Below are positions 8,957 to 17,555 of a stretch of DNA of 64,000 nucleotides, piece by piece (position 1 is the first letter of the stretch; the number at the start of each line of letters is the position of its first letter). Under the pieces are notes generated by a model. The model was not told the DNA's origin. It was given only the letters and a program-made list of their open reading frames with translations, and made no database searches. This DNA is from Nitrospirillum amazonense. GTDB taxonomy: Bacteria; Pseudomonadota; Alphaproteobacteria; Azospirillales; Azospirillaceae. The stretch spans positions 1-64,000 of the forward strand of contig NZ_VITV01000008.1 of the NCBI RefSeq assembly GCF_007828035.1. The letters run 5' to 3'. The position numbers and the translations under genes are program-made.

Positions 8957-10411
8957 TCATGGCATTGAGCCAGTCGCGAAGGCTAGTGCCGCGGCCGCGG
9001 TGAAAACATTGGCATGGGCATCTTCCTTGTCCGACTGGGCGCGGGCAAGGGACGTTTCCGATGTGACCAGGTCGGTGTAAGTCCCGACGCCATGACGATA
9101 AGCTTCCAGGGCGGACTCATAGGCCGTCTGGGCCGCCTTGGTGAGGACCACGGCGGCCTGGTATTCGGCGAAGCTGGTCGTCAGCGCGTCATAGGCATCG
9201 ATCACTTTTTTGGACGCGGCGTCGCGGGTTCGGTCGAGTTCCCAATTGGCGGTGGCCAGTTCGGAATTGGCTTGCGCCACCTTGGCGTCCCGCACGCCGC
9301 CGTCATAAAGCGGCAGGCTGATCCTCAGCAGAATGGAGGAGCCGGGAAGATTGACGGTGCTGTAGGGACGGCCCTGCGAACTCAACTGGCCGATGTTTTC
9401 ATAGATCTTGGTATCGATCCCCACGGTCGGATAGTAGGTGGCCTTCGCTGACCGAATGCGCCCCTCGGCAGCCCGAACCTTTCCCAAGGCGGCCAGCATG
9501 TCGGGACGGGCATTCAATGCCTCATGGATCATCTGCTCGACATCCCCCGAGGGCAGCGCCGGCAACGGCAATTCCGAACTATCGGTGGTTTGCAGCGGCT
9601 CTGACGGCGGCAGGCCCAGGCTGACCATCAGTGCCGTGTAGGCGGCGCGCTCCGCGCCACGGGCCCGTTCAAGATTGAACCGTGTCTGGGCCGTTTCCCG
9701 TTCCGCCTGATGCAGGGCCACCACGGTGGCCAGGCCATTGCTCTGCTTCCCTTGGGTCGCCTCCTGCACCACCAGCGCGTTATCCAAAGCCTTCTGCGCC
9801 ACTTTGAGCCGGCCACGGGTGGCGCCGAGGGCGAAATAGTCGCGGCTCACTTCATAGATCAGCCGCTGGTGGACGCCGTTGAAGGCGACATTGGAAACGA
9901 ACGAATTGGCTTTGGCCTCGTCAACGGCGCCGGCACGCTGGCCGAAATCGAACAACAGCCATTTGGCGGTCAGCGCCGGAACCAGCTCTCGGCTGTTGCT
10001 GGTGAAATACCCTTTCGGGATCAAAGACGTGGGGGCCGGCAGCGGTGTGTGCTGGAAGCCGCCGATCGCCTCCGCCGAAATCTGCGGCAGGTAGGCGGCT
10101 TCGGCAAGGCCAACCCCCAACGCCGCCTGGCGGGCCCTTTCCCAGGCGATGCGCGTGTCGGGATTGTTCCGCTGGGAAAGGTCGATCAGGGCCGGCAGAT
10201 CGTAGCGCCGGGATGGGTCGATCATCACCGGTGACAGAACGACCTCCGTAGCCTCATGGCGCACGATTGACCCTTGTGCCGGCTGGGCCGAATAATCCGT
10301 CGGTAGCAGAATGGGGCGATCCGGACTGGACGGAGCCAGGTCCAGCCTGTCCGTGGCACAGGCGGAAGCAAGAAGGGGACAGAGTAGAAGGGCAGTGCGG
10401 AGGTACAGCAC
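8957..10411 (-). CDS. mdtP: Outer-membrane efflux lipoprotein, TolC/OprM family (MdtP-like)
   Basis: About 484 residues. The N-terminus is a lipoprotein signal (LLCPLLASAC, Cys after the lipobox), followed by two OEP repeats with the long alpha-helical, alanine-rich pattern of TolC-like channels. It forms the outer-membrane duct of a tripartite pump with the two genes upstream. I choose GTG 10411 because AGGAG lies 9 bases upstream; TTG 10420, overlapping the upstream stop (TTGA), is the alternative. Fourth gene of a ytcA-mdtN-mdtO-mdtP-like operon read on the minus strand. The family is clear; the substrate is unknown (in E. coli this set is linked to resistance to puromycin and dyes). Confidence 0.85.
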   Translation of the reverse strand: MLYLRTALLLCPLLASACATDRLDLAPSSPDRPILLPTDYSAQPAQGSIVRHEATEVVLSPVMIDPSRRYDLPALIDLSQRNNPDTRIAWERARQAALGVGLAEAAYLPQISAEAIGGFQHTPLPAPTSLIPKGYFTSNSRELVPALTAKWLLFDFGQRAGAVDEAKANSFVSNVAFNGVHQRLIYEVSRDYFALGATRGRLKVAQKALDNALVVQEATQGKQSNGLATVVALHQAERETAQTRFNLERARGAERAAYTALMVSLGLPPSEPLQTTDSSELPLPALPSGDVEQMIHEALNARPDMLAALGKVRAAEGRIRSAKATYYPTVGIDTKIYENIGQLSSQGRPYSTVNLPGSSILLRISLPLYDGGVRDAKVAQANSELATANWELDRTRDAASKKVIDAYDALTTSFAEYQAAVVLTKAAQTAYESALEAYRHGVGTYTDLVTSETSLARAQSDKEDAHANVFTAAAALAFATGSMP

Positions 10412-10416
10412 GGCTG

Positions 10417-12372
10417 TCAACTCCTGGCGTCGGTTGCGAGGGCGATTTGCTGCAGGAGCAATTTGCGGGCTTGTAGGGCGATGCGATCATCCGCTGGGGT
10501 CACCGCGAGCAAGCCGTCGAGATCCGCAGCTGCCTGGTGTGGCGGTGGCTGGACAGAGGCGCCACCCGCAACCCGGTCGGCGCTGGCGATTAGCCAATCC
10601 GCGGCGGCGGCATCGGCTGGTGCGGCAGCGGGACTTGCGGCCTGATCGGCAATGGTGAAGGTCGCCGCGGCGATCCGGTCGAGCGAGCCGAGGGTCAACA
10701 CTTCATGCTTCTGGAGCGCACGCTCCGGAAGCGCCTTCAGTTCAAACAAGGCAAGGCCGGTGAAGCGGTGGGCGGCCCCCAGCGCCCGCAGCGCGGCCAG
10801 CCGGGTACCTGGCGTACCGGAACTCAACAGTCGGGCCAAGGCGCGCAAGGCCTCGGCTATAGAGCTTCGGACCCGGTCCGTGGCACTGACCGGCCACAAC
10901 AGGCTGAAAACGAGGGACATCACCACGTTGCCAAGCAGAATGCCGGCGATGCGATCGCGCGGAATCGTGAGATCGGTTGACGGGGCATAGCCCTGCAGCA
11001 CGGTGAGGAAAAAGGCGAAGGCCAGCTGCATGCCGGCGTAGGAAAGCCTGTCGCTGCTGGTTGAGATCCAGGCCCCCAGCGCGGAGCCACCCAGAATGAG
11101 CAGCGACAGCTGACCGATGTCGGTCATATGAGGCAGGATGAACACCACGCACATCCCACCCAGCAGCCCACCCAGAATTGCTCCGCTGAGGCGCAGTGTC
11201 AGCTTGTGCATGGTTTCGCCCAGGCTTCCGAGGGCCACGAAAAAGCAGGTGGTGATCGCCGTATCGATGCCGGGCCAATCCACCAAATTATAAGCGACGT
11301 AGCAGACCATGGCGGCCAGGGTGGTCTTAAGGGCAAAGCGCCCATGCGACGGGTTGGTGAAGGCATCACCTACAAAAAGGGGCTTCCGTTGCCTCGGTGC
11401 GGCCGCATTTATTGAGCCGCGCTGAGACAGGCCGTCCCGCAGCCGCATCATCGCCGTGCGGAACGCGATCACGACCGCGGTCGCTTCAGGCGTCAACTCC
11501 AGCGTGGGTATTGCCAGGGCGAGGGGGAAGGGGGCCGGCGGCGCCCCTCCGGATAGGAATGTCGCACAGTCTTCCGCCACTGCCGCCAAGGGCAGTCGGA
11601 TCGCGGCGGGTGTCTGCCGGGGCAGCAAGGGACAAAGGGCGAGCAGTTCCGCCACAGTCTCGATCAGCATGCTGTCCAGTGCGTCGCGTCCATGCAGGCC
11701 GGGGTTCAAAAAGCTGGCCTTGTGGCGCACTTCCATCAGAGTGACCGCTTCCTCCCGTCGTTGTGCCAAGCCCGAGAAATCTCCGCATCGGAGCGCGTCC
11801 GCCAAGGCCGTGAGCAAGTCGTGGGCGGAACGCCGCGCCAGGCGCGCAGGATCCACCCCGATCAGCAGATTGACCAGGATGGTCGCCACGACCGGGATCA
11901 TCACCACGACCCACAACCAGAGCACCGTATGGGTCAATGCTTCGAGGTTAGGGATTTCGTCGATCAGGGTCTGGGACAGGACGAGCACGAAGCTCGCCAG
12001 GAACATCACCGGACCCAGCGTCATGACCCGCACCAGATACATGCCTACAAAGGTGCTCAACGCCATCAGCGGAATGCGAAGTGCCGGCTCCGACGCGTCG
12101 AAGACATAAAACAGCAGCGACAGCCCGATGGCGATGGTGAACGCGAGCGCCGCCACCAAGCCGACCATCACCGTGCTTGTCGCCTCACCACCACTGATCA
12201 GGAACACCGCGTAAGCCATGTAGGGCGTCAGCGGCACCTGGAAGATCTGGCCGATGATCACGACGACCGTACAGGTGACGGCGATACGGCAGACCTGGCC
12301 TAACCTTCCTGGCCGCGGTGCCAGCTCGGCCCGGAGGAAGGCCAGCAGGGATGGTTCATCAGCGGCGGGCAT
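10417..12372 (-). CDS. mdtO: FUSC-family inner-membrane efflux protein (MdtO-like)
   Basis: 651 residues with two blocks of transmembrane helices (about 30-190 and 360-500) separated and followed by soluble segments, the layout of the fusaric acid resistance / aromatic acid exporter family. Visible hydrophobic stretches include VCRIAVTCTVVVIIGQIFQV near the N-terminus and LLILGGSALGAWI in the second block. It starts at ATG 12372, overlapping the end of the adaptor gene by 14 bp, and its stop overlaps the start of the channel gene. Order and size match E. coli MdtO (683 aa). It is the inner-membrane partner of the HlyD-type adaptor. Confidence 0.85.
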   Translation of the reverse strand: MPAADEPSLLAFLRAELAPRPGRLGQVCRIAVTCTVVVIIGQIFQVPLTPYMAYAVFLISGGEATSTVMVGLVAALAFTIAIGLSLLFYVFDASEPALRIPLMALSTFVGMYLVRVMTLGPVMFLASFVLVLSQTLIDEIPNLEALTHTVLWLWVVVMIPVVATILVNLLIGVDPARLARRSAHDLLTALADALRCGDFSGLAQRREEAVTLMEVRHKASFLNPGLHGRDALDSMLIETVAELLALCPLLPRQTPAAIRLPLAAVAEDCATFLSGGAPPAPFPLALAIPTLELTPEATAVVIAFRTAMMRLRDGLSQRGSINAAAPRQRKPLFVGDAFTNPSHGRFALKTTLAAMVCYVAYNLVDWPGIDTAITTCFFVALGSLGETMHKLTLRLSGAILGGLLGGMCVVFILPHMTDIGQLSLLILGGSALGAWISTSSDRLSYAGMQLAFAFFLTVLQGYAPSTDLTIPRDRIAGILLGNVVMSLVFSLLWPVSATDRVRSSIAEALRALARLLSSGTPGTRLAALRALGAAHRFTGLALFELKALPERALQKHEVLTLGSLDRIAAATFTIADQAASPAAAPADAAAADWLIASADRVAGGASVQPPPHQAAADLDGLLAVTPADDRIALQARKLLLQQIALATDARS

Positions 12373-13414
12373 GCCGCACCATGACGGTCACCGTCCCCCC
12401 GATGCGCATGAACGATTCCGGCGGTTCGGTCAGGCGAATGCGAACAGGGAAACGCTGCGCCACCACCACCCAGCTGAGGGTTCGACCCACCGTCGGCAGG
12501 GATGGGCCACCGCCGTCTTCGGGCCGGACGCCCCAGCCGATGCTGTCCACCTTGCCTTGCAGGGGATGGCCATTGTCCATCATCATCCAGATCGTGGCGT
12601 CGTCGCCGGCAGCGACGGCGGATAGCTCGGTCTCGCGGAAATTGGCTACTGCATACCATTCATCCGCCTTGACCAGGGTGAACAGCGGATGGCCGGCGAC
12701 CGCGTAGGCGCCATCGGCAATATCCAGCCCCACCACCACCCCGTCGAACGGGGCCACCACCGTCGACAGCCTCAGGTCGCGTTCCGCCAGGGCTACACTG
12801 GCCTCAGCGCCGGCGAGTTGTGCTTCGAGACTGTCGGTATCGCCCACCATCTGACGAGCCTGCTGGGCCTGCTGGGTGGCGGCGGTCAGCGCTGCCGCGG
12901 CCGTCTGCACATTGGTGCGGGCCTCATCCACTTGCTGCGCGGTGACATAGCCCTTGCCGAGCAGCGGGGAAAGCCGGTCAAGCGTGTCCTGCGCCAATTT
13001 GTATTGGGTTCGGGCGCGGCCCACCTGGGTGGCGGCGGCATCGGCGCCGGATGACTGGCCTGCCACCTGCCGCCCCGTGAGCGCGATCTGCGCCTTGAGC
13101 GCCGCCACCTGCGCACGCGCCTGGCGGAGCCTCAGCTCGAACGGCTCCGGGTCGATCACCACGAGAGCCTGTCCCTTCGTAACGCGTTGGTTATCGCGCA
13201 CCTTAAGGTTGATGATACGTCCGCTGACTTCAGGGGCCAGCCCCGCGCTGTCGGCGTACAGGAACGCGTCGTGGGTGCGTGGCCGGCTGTCGATGCGCAC
13301 CAGGACGGTCGCCCCCAATCCAATGGCCAGCAGCACCACGACTGCCGCGAAGACCTTTCCCAACAGCCGTTTGATGGCGCTGGGTGCCGGCATTTCGGCT
13401 TCTAGTCCTGCCAT
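12359..13414 (-). CDS. mdtN: HlyD/EmrA-type membrane fusion protein (MdtN-like)
   Basis: 351 residues from ATG 13414, or 344 from ATG 13393; E. coli MdtN has 343, and the sequence does not decide. One N-terminal membrane anchor (LLGKVFAAVVVLLAIGLGA) is followed by the biotinyl-lipoyl halves (LAPEVSGRIINLKVRDNQRV and VVAPFDGVVVGLDIADGAYA) flanking an alanine/glutamine-rich coiled coil (about 110-215) and a beta-barrel end. It bridges the FUSC pump to the outer-membrane channel across the periplasm. It overlaps ytcA (by 13 bp with the 13414 start) and mdtO (14 bp). The very long upstream frame to 13894 runs through ytcA and is not used. Confidence 0.86.
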   Translation of the reverse strand: MAGLEAEMPAPSAIKRLLGKVFAAVVVLLAIGLGATVLVRIDSRPRTHDAFLYADSAGLAPEVSGRIINLKVRDNQRVTKGQALVVIDPEPFELRLRQARAQVAALKAQIALTGRQVAGQSSGADAAATQVGRARTQYKLAQDTLDRLSPLLGKGYVTAQQVDEARTNVQTAAAALTAATQQAQQARQMVGDTDSLEAQLAGAEASVALAERDLRLSTVVAPFDGVVVGLDIADGAYAVAGHPLFTLVKADEWYAVANFRETELSAVAAGDDATIWMMMDNGHPLQGKVDSIGWGVRPEDGGGPSLPTVGRTLSWVVVAQRFPVRIRLTEPPESFMRIGGTVTVMVRHARR

Positions 13415-13686
13415 AGCAGCCACACCGCGAAGGAGACGGCTACCGCCAGGATCAGATGGACGAGCAGGGCGGCTGGCACTGCGCGCGCCATCCCGACCGC
13501 GGAAAGAATGAGCCGGATGGCCACGGAGGCGACGGCCCCGATCAGGAAGCAAATCATCCAGGACGGGAAGAACGAGCCCAGAATGCTTTGGGTTGGGGCA
13601 GTGTTGCAACTGGACAGGCAACCCGTCAGGAGCAAGGCGCCGGCGGGAACGAGCCAGCGGTCCGGGGCGGTACGGGAATGGGGCAT
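13402..13686 (-). CDS. ytcA: YtcA-family small membrane lipoprotein
   Basis: 94 residues. A lipoprotein-like signal (GALLLTGCLSSC) is followed by two hydrophobic segments (SWMICFLIGAVASVAIRLIL and VHLILAVAVSFAVWLLW). Size, topology and position directly upstream of an HlyD-FUSC-OEP set match E. coli YtcA, the small accessory protein of the mdtNOP locus. Function is unknown; it probably sits in the inner membrane with the pump. ATG at 13686; first gene of the minus-strand operon. The promoter should lie in the 221-bp gap to the divergent catalase-like gene. Confidence 0.82.
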   Translation of the reverse strand: MPHSRTAPDRWLVPAGALLLTGCLSSCNTAPTQSILGSFFPSWMICFLIGAVASVAIRLILSAVGMARAVPAALLVHLILAVAVSFAVWLLWQD

Positions 13687-13907
13687 CGTGGGAACCGGAG
13701 GCGAGGTGAATATCCGGTCTAAAAGCTATTCGGTGTGATTTCCCCGGGATTGCATCCCGTTGCGCCGACTTGGAAATCCTTGCTTGCGTGTGCCAAGGGC
13801 ATGCGCCGACGCCAGCAACAATAACTCTCAAAGCATGGCATTGGGCTGCAATCCATTTGGGCACGATGCCGCCAGCATGCGGCCGGCGCACCATCAGGGG
13901 ATTTGCG

Positions 13908-14891
13908 ATGACCGATACAGAACGCTGGCGTGAGGTTTTCGACGGCGGGTCGATTGAGGCGGAACAGGAAAGCTTTCAGCGCTTCGCTGAAGTCTTCCAA
14001 TCAATCCAGGAGGCGACCCGGCGAAAGGCCGGATGGAGCCATCCCCAAAGGACGCTCCATGCGAAGCAAACCGCCGGGATCGAGGACGCCCGCCTGCTGA
14101 TCGATGACGACGCGCCCGCCCGTTTCTGCCAGGGCTATGTCCAGGCGGGCAGAGAATTCGGGGCGACCGTTCGCTTCTCCAACGCCAGCGCGGCACACCT
14201 GCCTGACGCAGCGCCGGATCTCAGGGGGGTGGCGCTTCGTGTCGCGATCCCTGGCGGCGGCTTCCACGATCTGCTCATGACGAGCTTCCCCGTGTCGCAT
14301 GCCCGTAACGCGCGCCAGTTCGTCGAGTTCGCCATGATCGCCTCAAGCGGCGACAGGGCGACTTTGCCGGCGCGTCTGGTCGAGCATTTCGGGGCTGCTG
14401 AAACGAGGCGAATGCTGGAAAACATCCAGCAAGGCGCCCGCAAATCACCGGGGCTCGCCCGCGAACGGTTCTGGAGCCGCGGCGCCTATCTTTGGGGGGA
14501 GGCGGGCCCGGTTCGCTTTAACCTGCGGCCCTGGTCCGACGCCACAGCCGCGCCCGGTGAAGAGGGGCCCGACGATCTCAATGCCGATTTCTCGGCGCGC
14601 CTGACCCAGGGCCCAGTGACCTTTAAATTGGCGCTGCAATCCTTCGTCGATGAAGAACGCACCCCAATAGAAGACGGCGCCGTCGAATGGCGTGAAGCCG
14701 TCACTCCGTCCGTCGACATTGCCACCCTCGTGATTCCCGGACGCCCAAGCATTGATGCGGAGGCGGCCGCCAGGGTGGACGGCCTGGCCTTTAATCCTTG
14801 GAACGCGCCCGAAGGATTCCGGCCGCTTGGAAATCTTAATCGTGCCCGCGGTGCGGTCTACAGCGCCAGCGCCGCACTGTGGCGCAAGTGA
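13908..14891 (+). CDS. Catalase-family heme protein (small, mini-catalase type)
   Basis: 327 residues from ATG 13908, with AGGGG upstream; the frame upstream of it is not used. It carries the catalase core signs: distal histidine in RTLHAKQTAGIEDA (about residue 50), the VRFSNASA strand, the segment RGVALRVAIPGG, and a proximal-tyrosine region RGAVYSASA near the C-terminus. It is far shorter than classical monofunctional catalases (about 480 or more residues) and matches the minimal catalase-like proteins, which can be weak catalases or peroxidases. Only 27 bp separate it from poxB, so they are probably co-transcribed. It has no signal peptide, so it is cytoplasmic. Confidence 0.82.
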   Translation: MTDTERWREVFDGGSIEAEQESFQRFAEVFQSIQEATRRKAGWSHPQRTLHAKQTAGIEDARLLIDDDAPARFCQGYVQAGREFGATVRFSNASAAHLPDAAPDLRGVALRVAIPGGGFHDLLMTSFPVSHARNARQFVEFAMIASSGDRATLPARLVEHFGAAETRRMLENIQQGARKSPGLARERFWSRGAYLWGEAGPVRFNLRPWSDATAAPGEEGPDDLNADFSARLTQGPVTFKLALQSFVDEERTPIEDGAVEWREAVTPSVDIATLVIPGRPSIDAEAAARVDGLAFNPWNAPEGFRPLGNLNRARGAVYSASAALWRK

Positions 14892-14918
14892 CTTCTTTTG
14901 CAGAGGAGTATTCCCGGA

Positions 14919-16631
14919 ATGAGCAAAAAAGTAGCCCAGATCATCGTCGAAACCCTGGAGCAGGCTGGCGTCAAGAATTGCTATGGTGTCGTCGGCGATA
15001 CTCTCAATCTGATCGCGCACAATATCTCCACCAGCTCGATCAGTTGGATTCACATGCGCCATGAGGAGGCCGGTGCCTTCGCGGCGCAGGGCGAAGCGCT
15101 GGTGACCGGCAGGCTCACCGCCATCGCTGGCAGCTGCGGCCCCGGCAGCCTCCACTTTATCAACGGGGTGGTGGAGGCCAACCGCAACCGGGCCCCGCTC
15201 ATCGTCATCGCCACCCAGGTCGTCCGCGACGAGTTGGGGTTCGACTTTCCTCAGGAAGTCGACTTCAAGGCCATTTACGGCAGTTGCAGCGTATATTGTG
15301 ACATGATTCTCACGCCCAACCAGGCCAGGCGCAAGACCGTCATGGCCTGTCAGGCCGCCTTGGCCAAGCGGGGCGTCGCAGTCTTGATCGTGCCGGTCGA
15401 TATCTCGCATTCCGATGCGCATGACGATGTGCCCTATGCCGTCCATACCAGCGATCCGCTGGTCCGCCCGATCGACGCCGATCTTGATCGTGCCGCCGCC
15501 TTCCTCAATGCCGGGCGGAAGGTGGCGATCTACGGTGGGTCGGGTTGCCGTGATGCGCATGATGCGATCGTCCGCCTCGCCGGAATTCTCAAGGCGCCGA
15601 TCGCTCATACGTCGCGGGGCAAGGACGCGCTGGCTTACGACAATCCCTACAACGTCGGCATGACGGGAATCATTGGGACTGAAGCGGGCTATCAGGCGCT
15701 TCATGACTGCGACACGCTACTGCTGCTGGGGGCGGATTTCGCCTGGCGCCAATTTTACCCCAAGCATGCGCGCATCGTTCAAATCGACCTTGATCCGACG
15801 CATCTCGGCCGCCGTCATCCTATTGCCCTCGGCTTGACCGGCGACATCAAGGCAACCGTCGAGGCGCTAATTCCCAGGGTCCAGGAGAAGACGGACACGC
15901 ATTTCCTCGATCGCCTGGTGAAGCGTTACCATGAGGTGATCGCGTCACACGTGGCCAAGGCGGCGCCTAAGCGGCGTGACAGTATTTCGGGCATTCATCT
16001 CACGGAAGTCATCGACCGCATGGCGGCCGAAGACGCGCTCGTAACCGGTGACGACGGCACGCCGACCGTCTGGATGCACCGCTATTTTACCGCAACGGCA
16101 CAGCGCCGCTTCTTTGGAAGTCTGCTGCACGGCACGATGGCATCGGCGATGCCCACCGCCCTGGGCTTGCAGAAGGCGGCGCCCGACCGGCAGGTCATAG
16201 CCCTGTCCGGAGATGGCGGGATCGCCATGCTGTTCGGCGATTTGCTGACGGCGGTCCAGGAAAAACTGCCAATCAAGATCGCCGTCTACGATAACGGCAA
16301 GCTAGGCTTCATTGACATTGAGCAGAAGTCGGAAGGCCTGCTGCCGCTTTATACCCACCTGCACAACCCGGATTTCGGGAAGGTGGCCGAGGCGATGGGA
16401 TTGTGGGGACGAACCGTTTCCCGCGCCGATGAGCTGGAGGAGGCGGTCGGTTCATGGCTCGCCCATCCCGGACCCGCATTGCTCAACGTCAAGGTGGAAA
16501 GCATGACGTTGGTGATGCCGCCGGTCATCGAGTTCGGTCCGGCATATGGCATGGCGCTCTATTCCGCCCGGGCCATTCTGGATGGGCAGAGCCAGGACGT
16601 CATTGAGATGATCCAGGAGAACTTTCTCTGA
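14919..16631 (+). CDS. poxB: Pyruvate oxidase / quinone-linked pyruvate dehydrogenase (PoxB)
   Basis: 570 residues from ATG 14919, with AGAGGAGT a good distance upstream. It aligns along its whole length with E. coli PoxB (572 aa): the catalytic glutamate in RHEEAGAFAAQGEA (about 48), CGPGSLHFINGV, DNPYNVGMTG in the FAD domain, DDGTPTVW, and the thiamine-diphosphate motif GDGGIAMLFGDLLTAVQEKL (about 430). The last residues (YSARAILDGQSQDVIEMIQ) parallel the PoxB lipid-binding C-terminal helix. Reaction: oxidative decarboxylation of pyruvate to acetate and CO2 using FAD and membrane quinone. It follows the mini-catalase gene, which could deal with H2O2 if O2 is the acceptor. Confidence 0.9.
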   Translation: MSKKVAQIIVETLEQAGVKNCYGVVGDTLNLIAHNISTSSISWIHMRHEEAGAFAAQGEALVTGRLTAIAGSCGPGSLHFINGVVEANRNRAPLIVIATQVVRDELGFDFPQEVDFKAIYGSCSVYCDMILTPNQARRKTVMACQAALAKRGVAVLIVPVDISHSDAHDDVPYAVHTSDPLVRPIDADLDRAAAFLNAGRKVAIYGGSGCRDAHDAIVRLAGILKAPIAHTSRGKDALAYDNPYNVGMTGIIGTEAGYQALHDCDTLLLLGADFAWRQFYPKHARIVQIDLDPTHLGRRHPIALGLTGDIKATVEALIPRVQEKTDTHFLDRLVKRYHEVIASHVAKAAPKRRDSISGIHLTEVIDRMAAEDALVTGDDGTPTVWMHRYFTATAQRRFFGSLLHGTMASAMPTALGLQKAAPDRQVIALSGDGGIAMLFGDLLTAVQEKLPIKIAVYDNGKLGFIDIEQKSEGLLPLYTHLHNPDFGKVAEAMGLWGRTVSRADELEEAVGSWLAHPGPALLNVKVESMTLVMPPVIEFGPAYGMALYSARAILDGQSQDVIEMIQENFL

Positions 16632-16644
16632 TTTTTGGGTGATC

Positions 16645-16673
16645 GACGTGCGCTTTCATTGAAAGCGCACGTC
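16645..16673. repeat. Perfect 14-bp inverted repeat after poxB
   Basis: Arms GACGTGCGCTTTCA (16645-16658) and TGAAAGCGCACGTC (16660-16673) flank a single T. It starts 13 bp after the poxB stop and overlaps the last codons of the opposite-strand gene. Flanking GATTTTT (16630-16636) and AAAAATC (16674-16680) are also complementary. There is no T tract after the stem on either strand, so it is a terminator-like hairpin rather than a textbook intrinsic terminator. Confidence 0.7.
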
Positions 16674-17360
16674 AAAAATCTCAACGTCTAACAGGGAATT
16701 CGTGCCAAGGCGTCCATCCGCTTCGATGGCGCGGGCCCGCCGAAGGGTGGCAATGAGAATTCCATTGAAAGAGGCATGGGCCGATAGAATGTCCGCCAGA
16801 ACACCGGGGTGGACATGCCGCATCTGATAGTCGCAGCGGTGGGCAATTCCATCGTCGGCGATCAGCAGCCGTCGATGGGGGCACAATGGATCGGCGCGAT
16901 GAGGCAAGTGAATATCCAATTGCCCCACGCCGGTGGCGACGGTTCTCGCGCCAGGGAGAAGCCCAGCGAAAGGGCCGGCGATGGCGTTCCATAAAACGTT
17001 TCCAATAAGGAACAACCTCTCGATCTCGTCGAGGGGGCGACCGTTGGCACTTCCTGCCAGAGTGGCGTCCGGGTAGTCCACGCCAGTGATCAAAGCGTCC
17101 CTCCTGCTCCGGATCTCGAGCCGGTTGGGGCGGTATAGGAAATAGCGGTCCGCGTCGGTAGAGCCGAATAATTTCAGGCTTGGACTGCGGGGGTCTCCTT
17201 CAATGGCGAATTCCCGCGACAACGGACGGCCACCGGAGGGGGACGCAGAGCCGGGCCCCAATAATGGGCCGCCGATCGAGACATGGGCGGAAAAGGCTGT
17301 CAGTCGGTTCCAACGTCCTTTACCCCCGTAGGATCGGAAGACGTCTGAAGCGAGAGGCAT
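16656..17360 (-). CDS. Conserved protein of unknown function
   Basis: 234 residues from ATG 17360. No signal peptide or transmembrane segment. The C-terminal part (HRCDYQMRH, then FNGILIATLRRARAI, then LLDVEIFDVRF) resembles a widespread family of about 240-residue hypothetical proteins in which a DY motif and a GI-x-PT-RR-like motif are conserved; I know no established function for it. It sits tail-to-tail with poxB and divergent from an AraC regulator, which may control it. A perfect inverted repeat covers its last codons. The coding call is supported by its length and clean boundaries. Confidence 0.7.
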   Translation of the reverse strand: MPLASDVFRSYGGKGRWNRLTAFSAHVSIGGPLLGPGSASPSGGRPLSREFAIEGDPRSPSLKLFGSTDADRYFLYRPNRLEIRSRRDALITGVDYPDATLAGSANGRPLDEIERLFLIGNVLWNAIAGPFAGLLPGARTVATGVGQLDIHLPHRADPLCPHRRLLIADDGIAHRCDYQMRHVHPGVLADILSAHASFNGILIATLRRARAIEADGRLGTNSLLDVEIFDVRFQ

Positions 17361-17555
17361 GATTGATTCCCGGACTATGACGTCGCGGCGAGTCTAAGTC
17401 CTGGAAAATCTCTCTTCTTGAAACTCAGTGCGTCAATTTGCACCACTTTGCTTAATCGGACTTACAAATTCGCAATAATTTCTCGCAACGCCAAACAAGC
17501 GTTTGCGAGAGCGAACAATGCATCATCCCGACGTAATTCCGACGGGACTGGAAAG

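Noticed and set aside
13414-13894. 160-residue extension of the MdtN-like adaptor
   Set aside because: Runs through ytcA in another frame and lacks adaptor homology.
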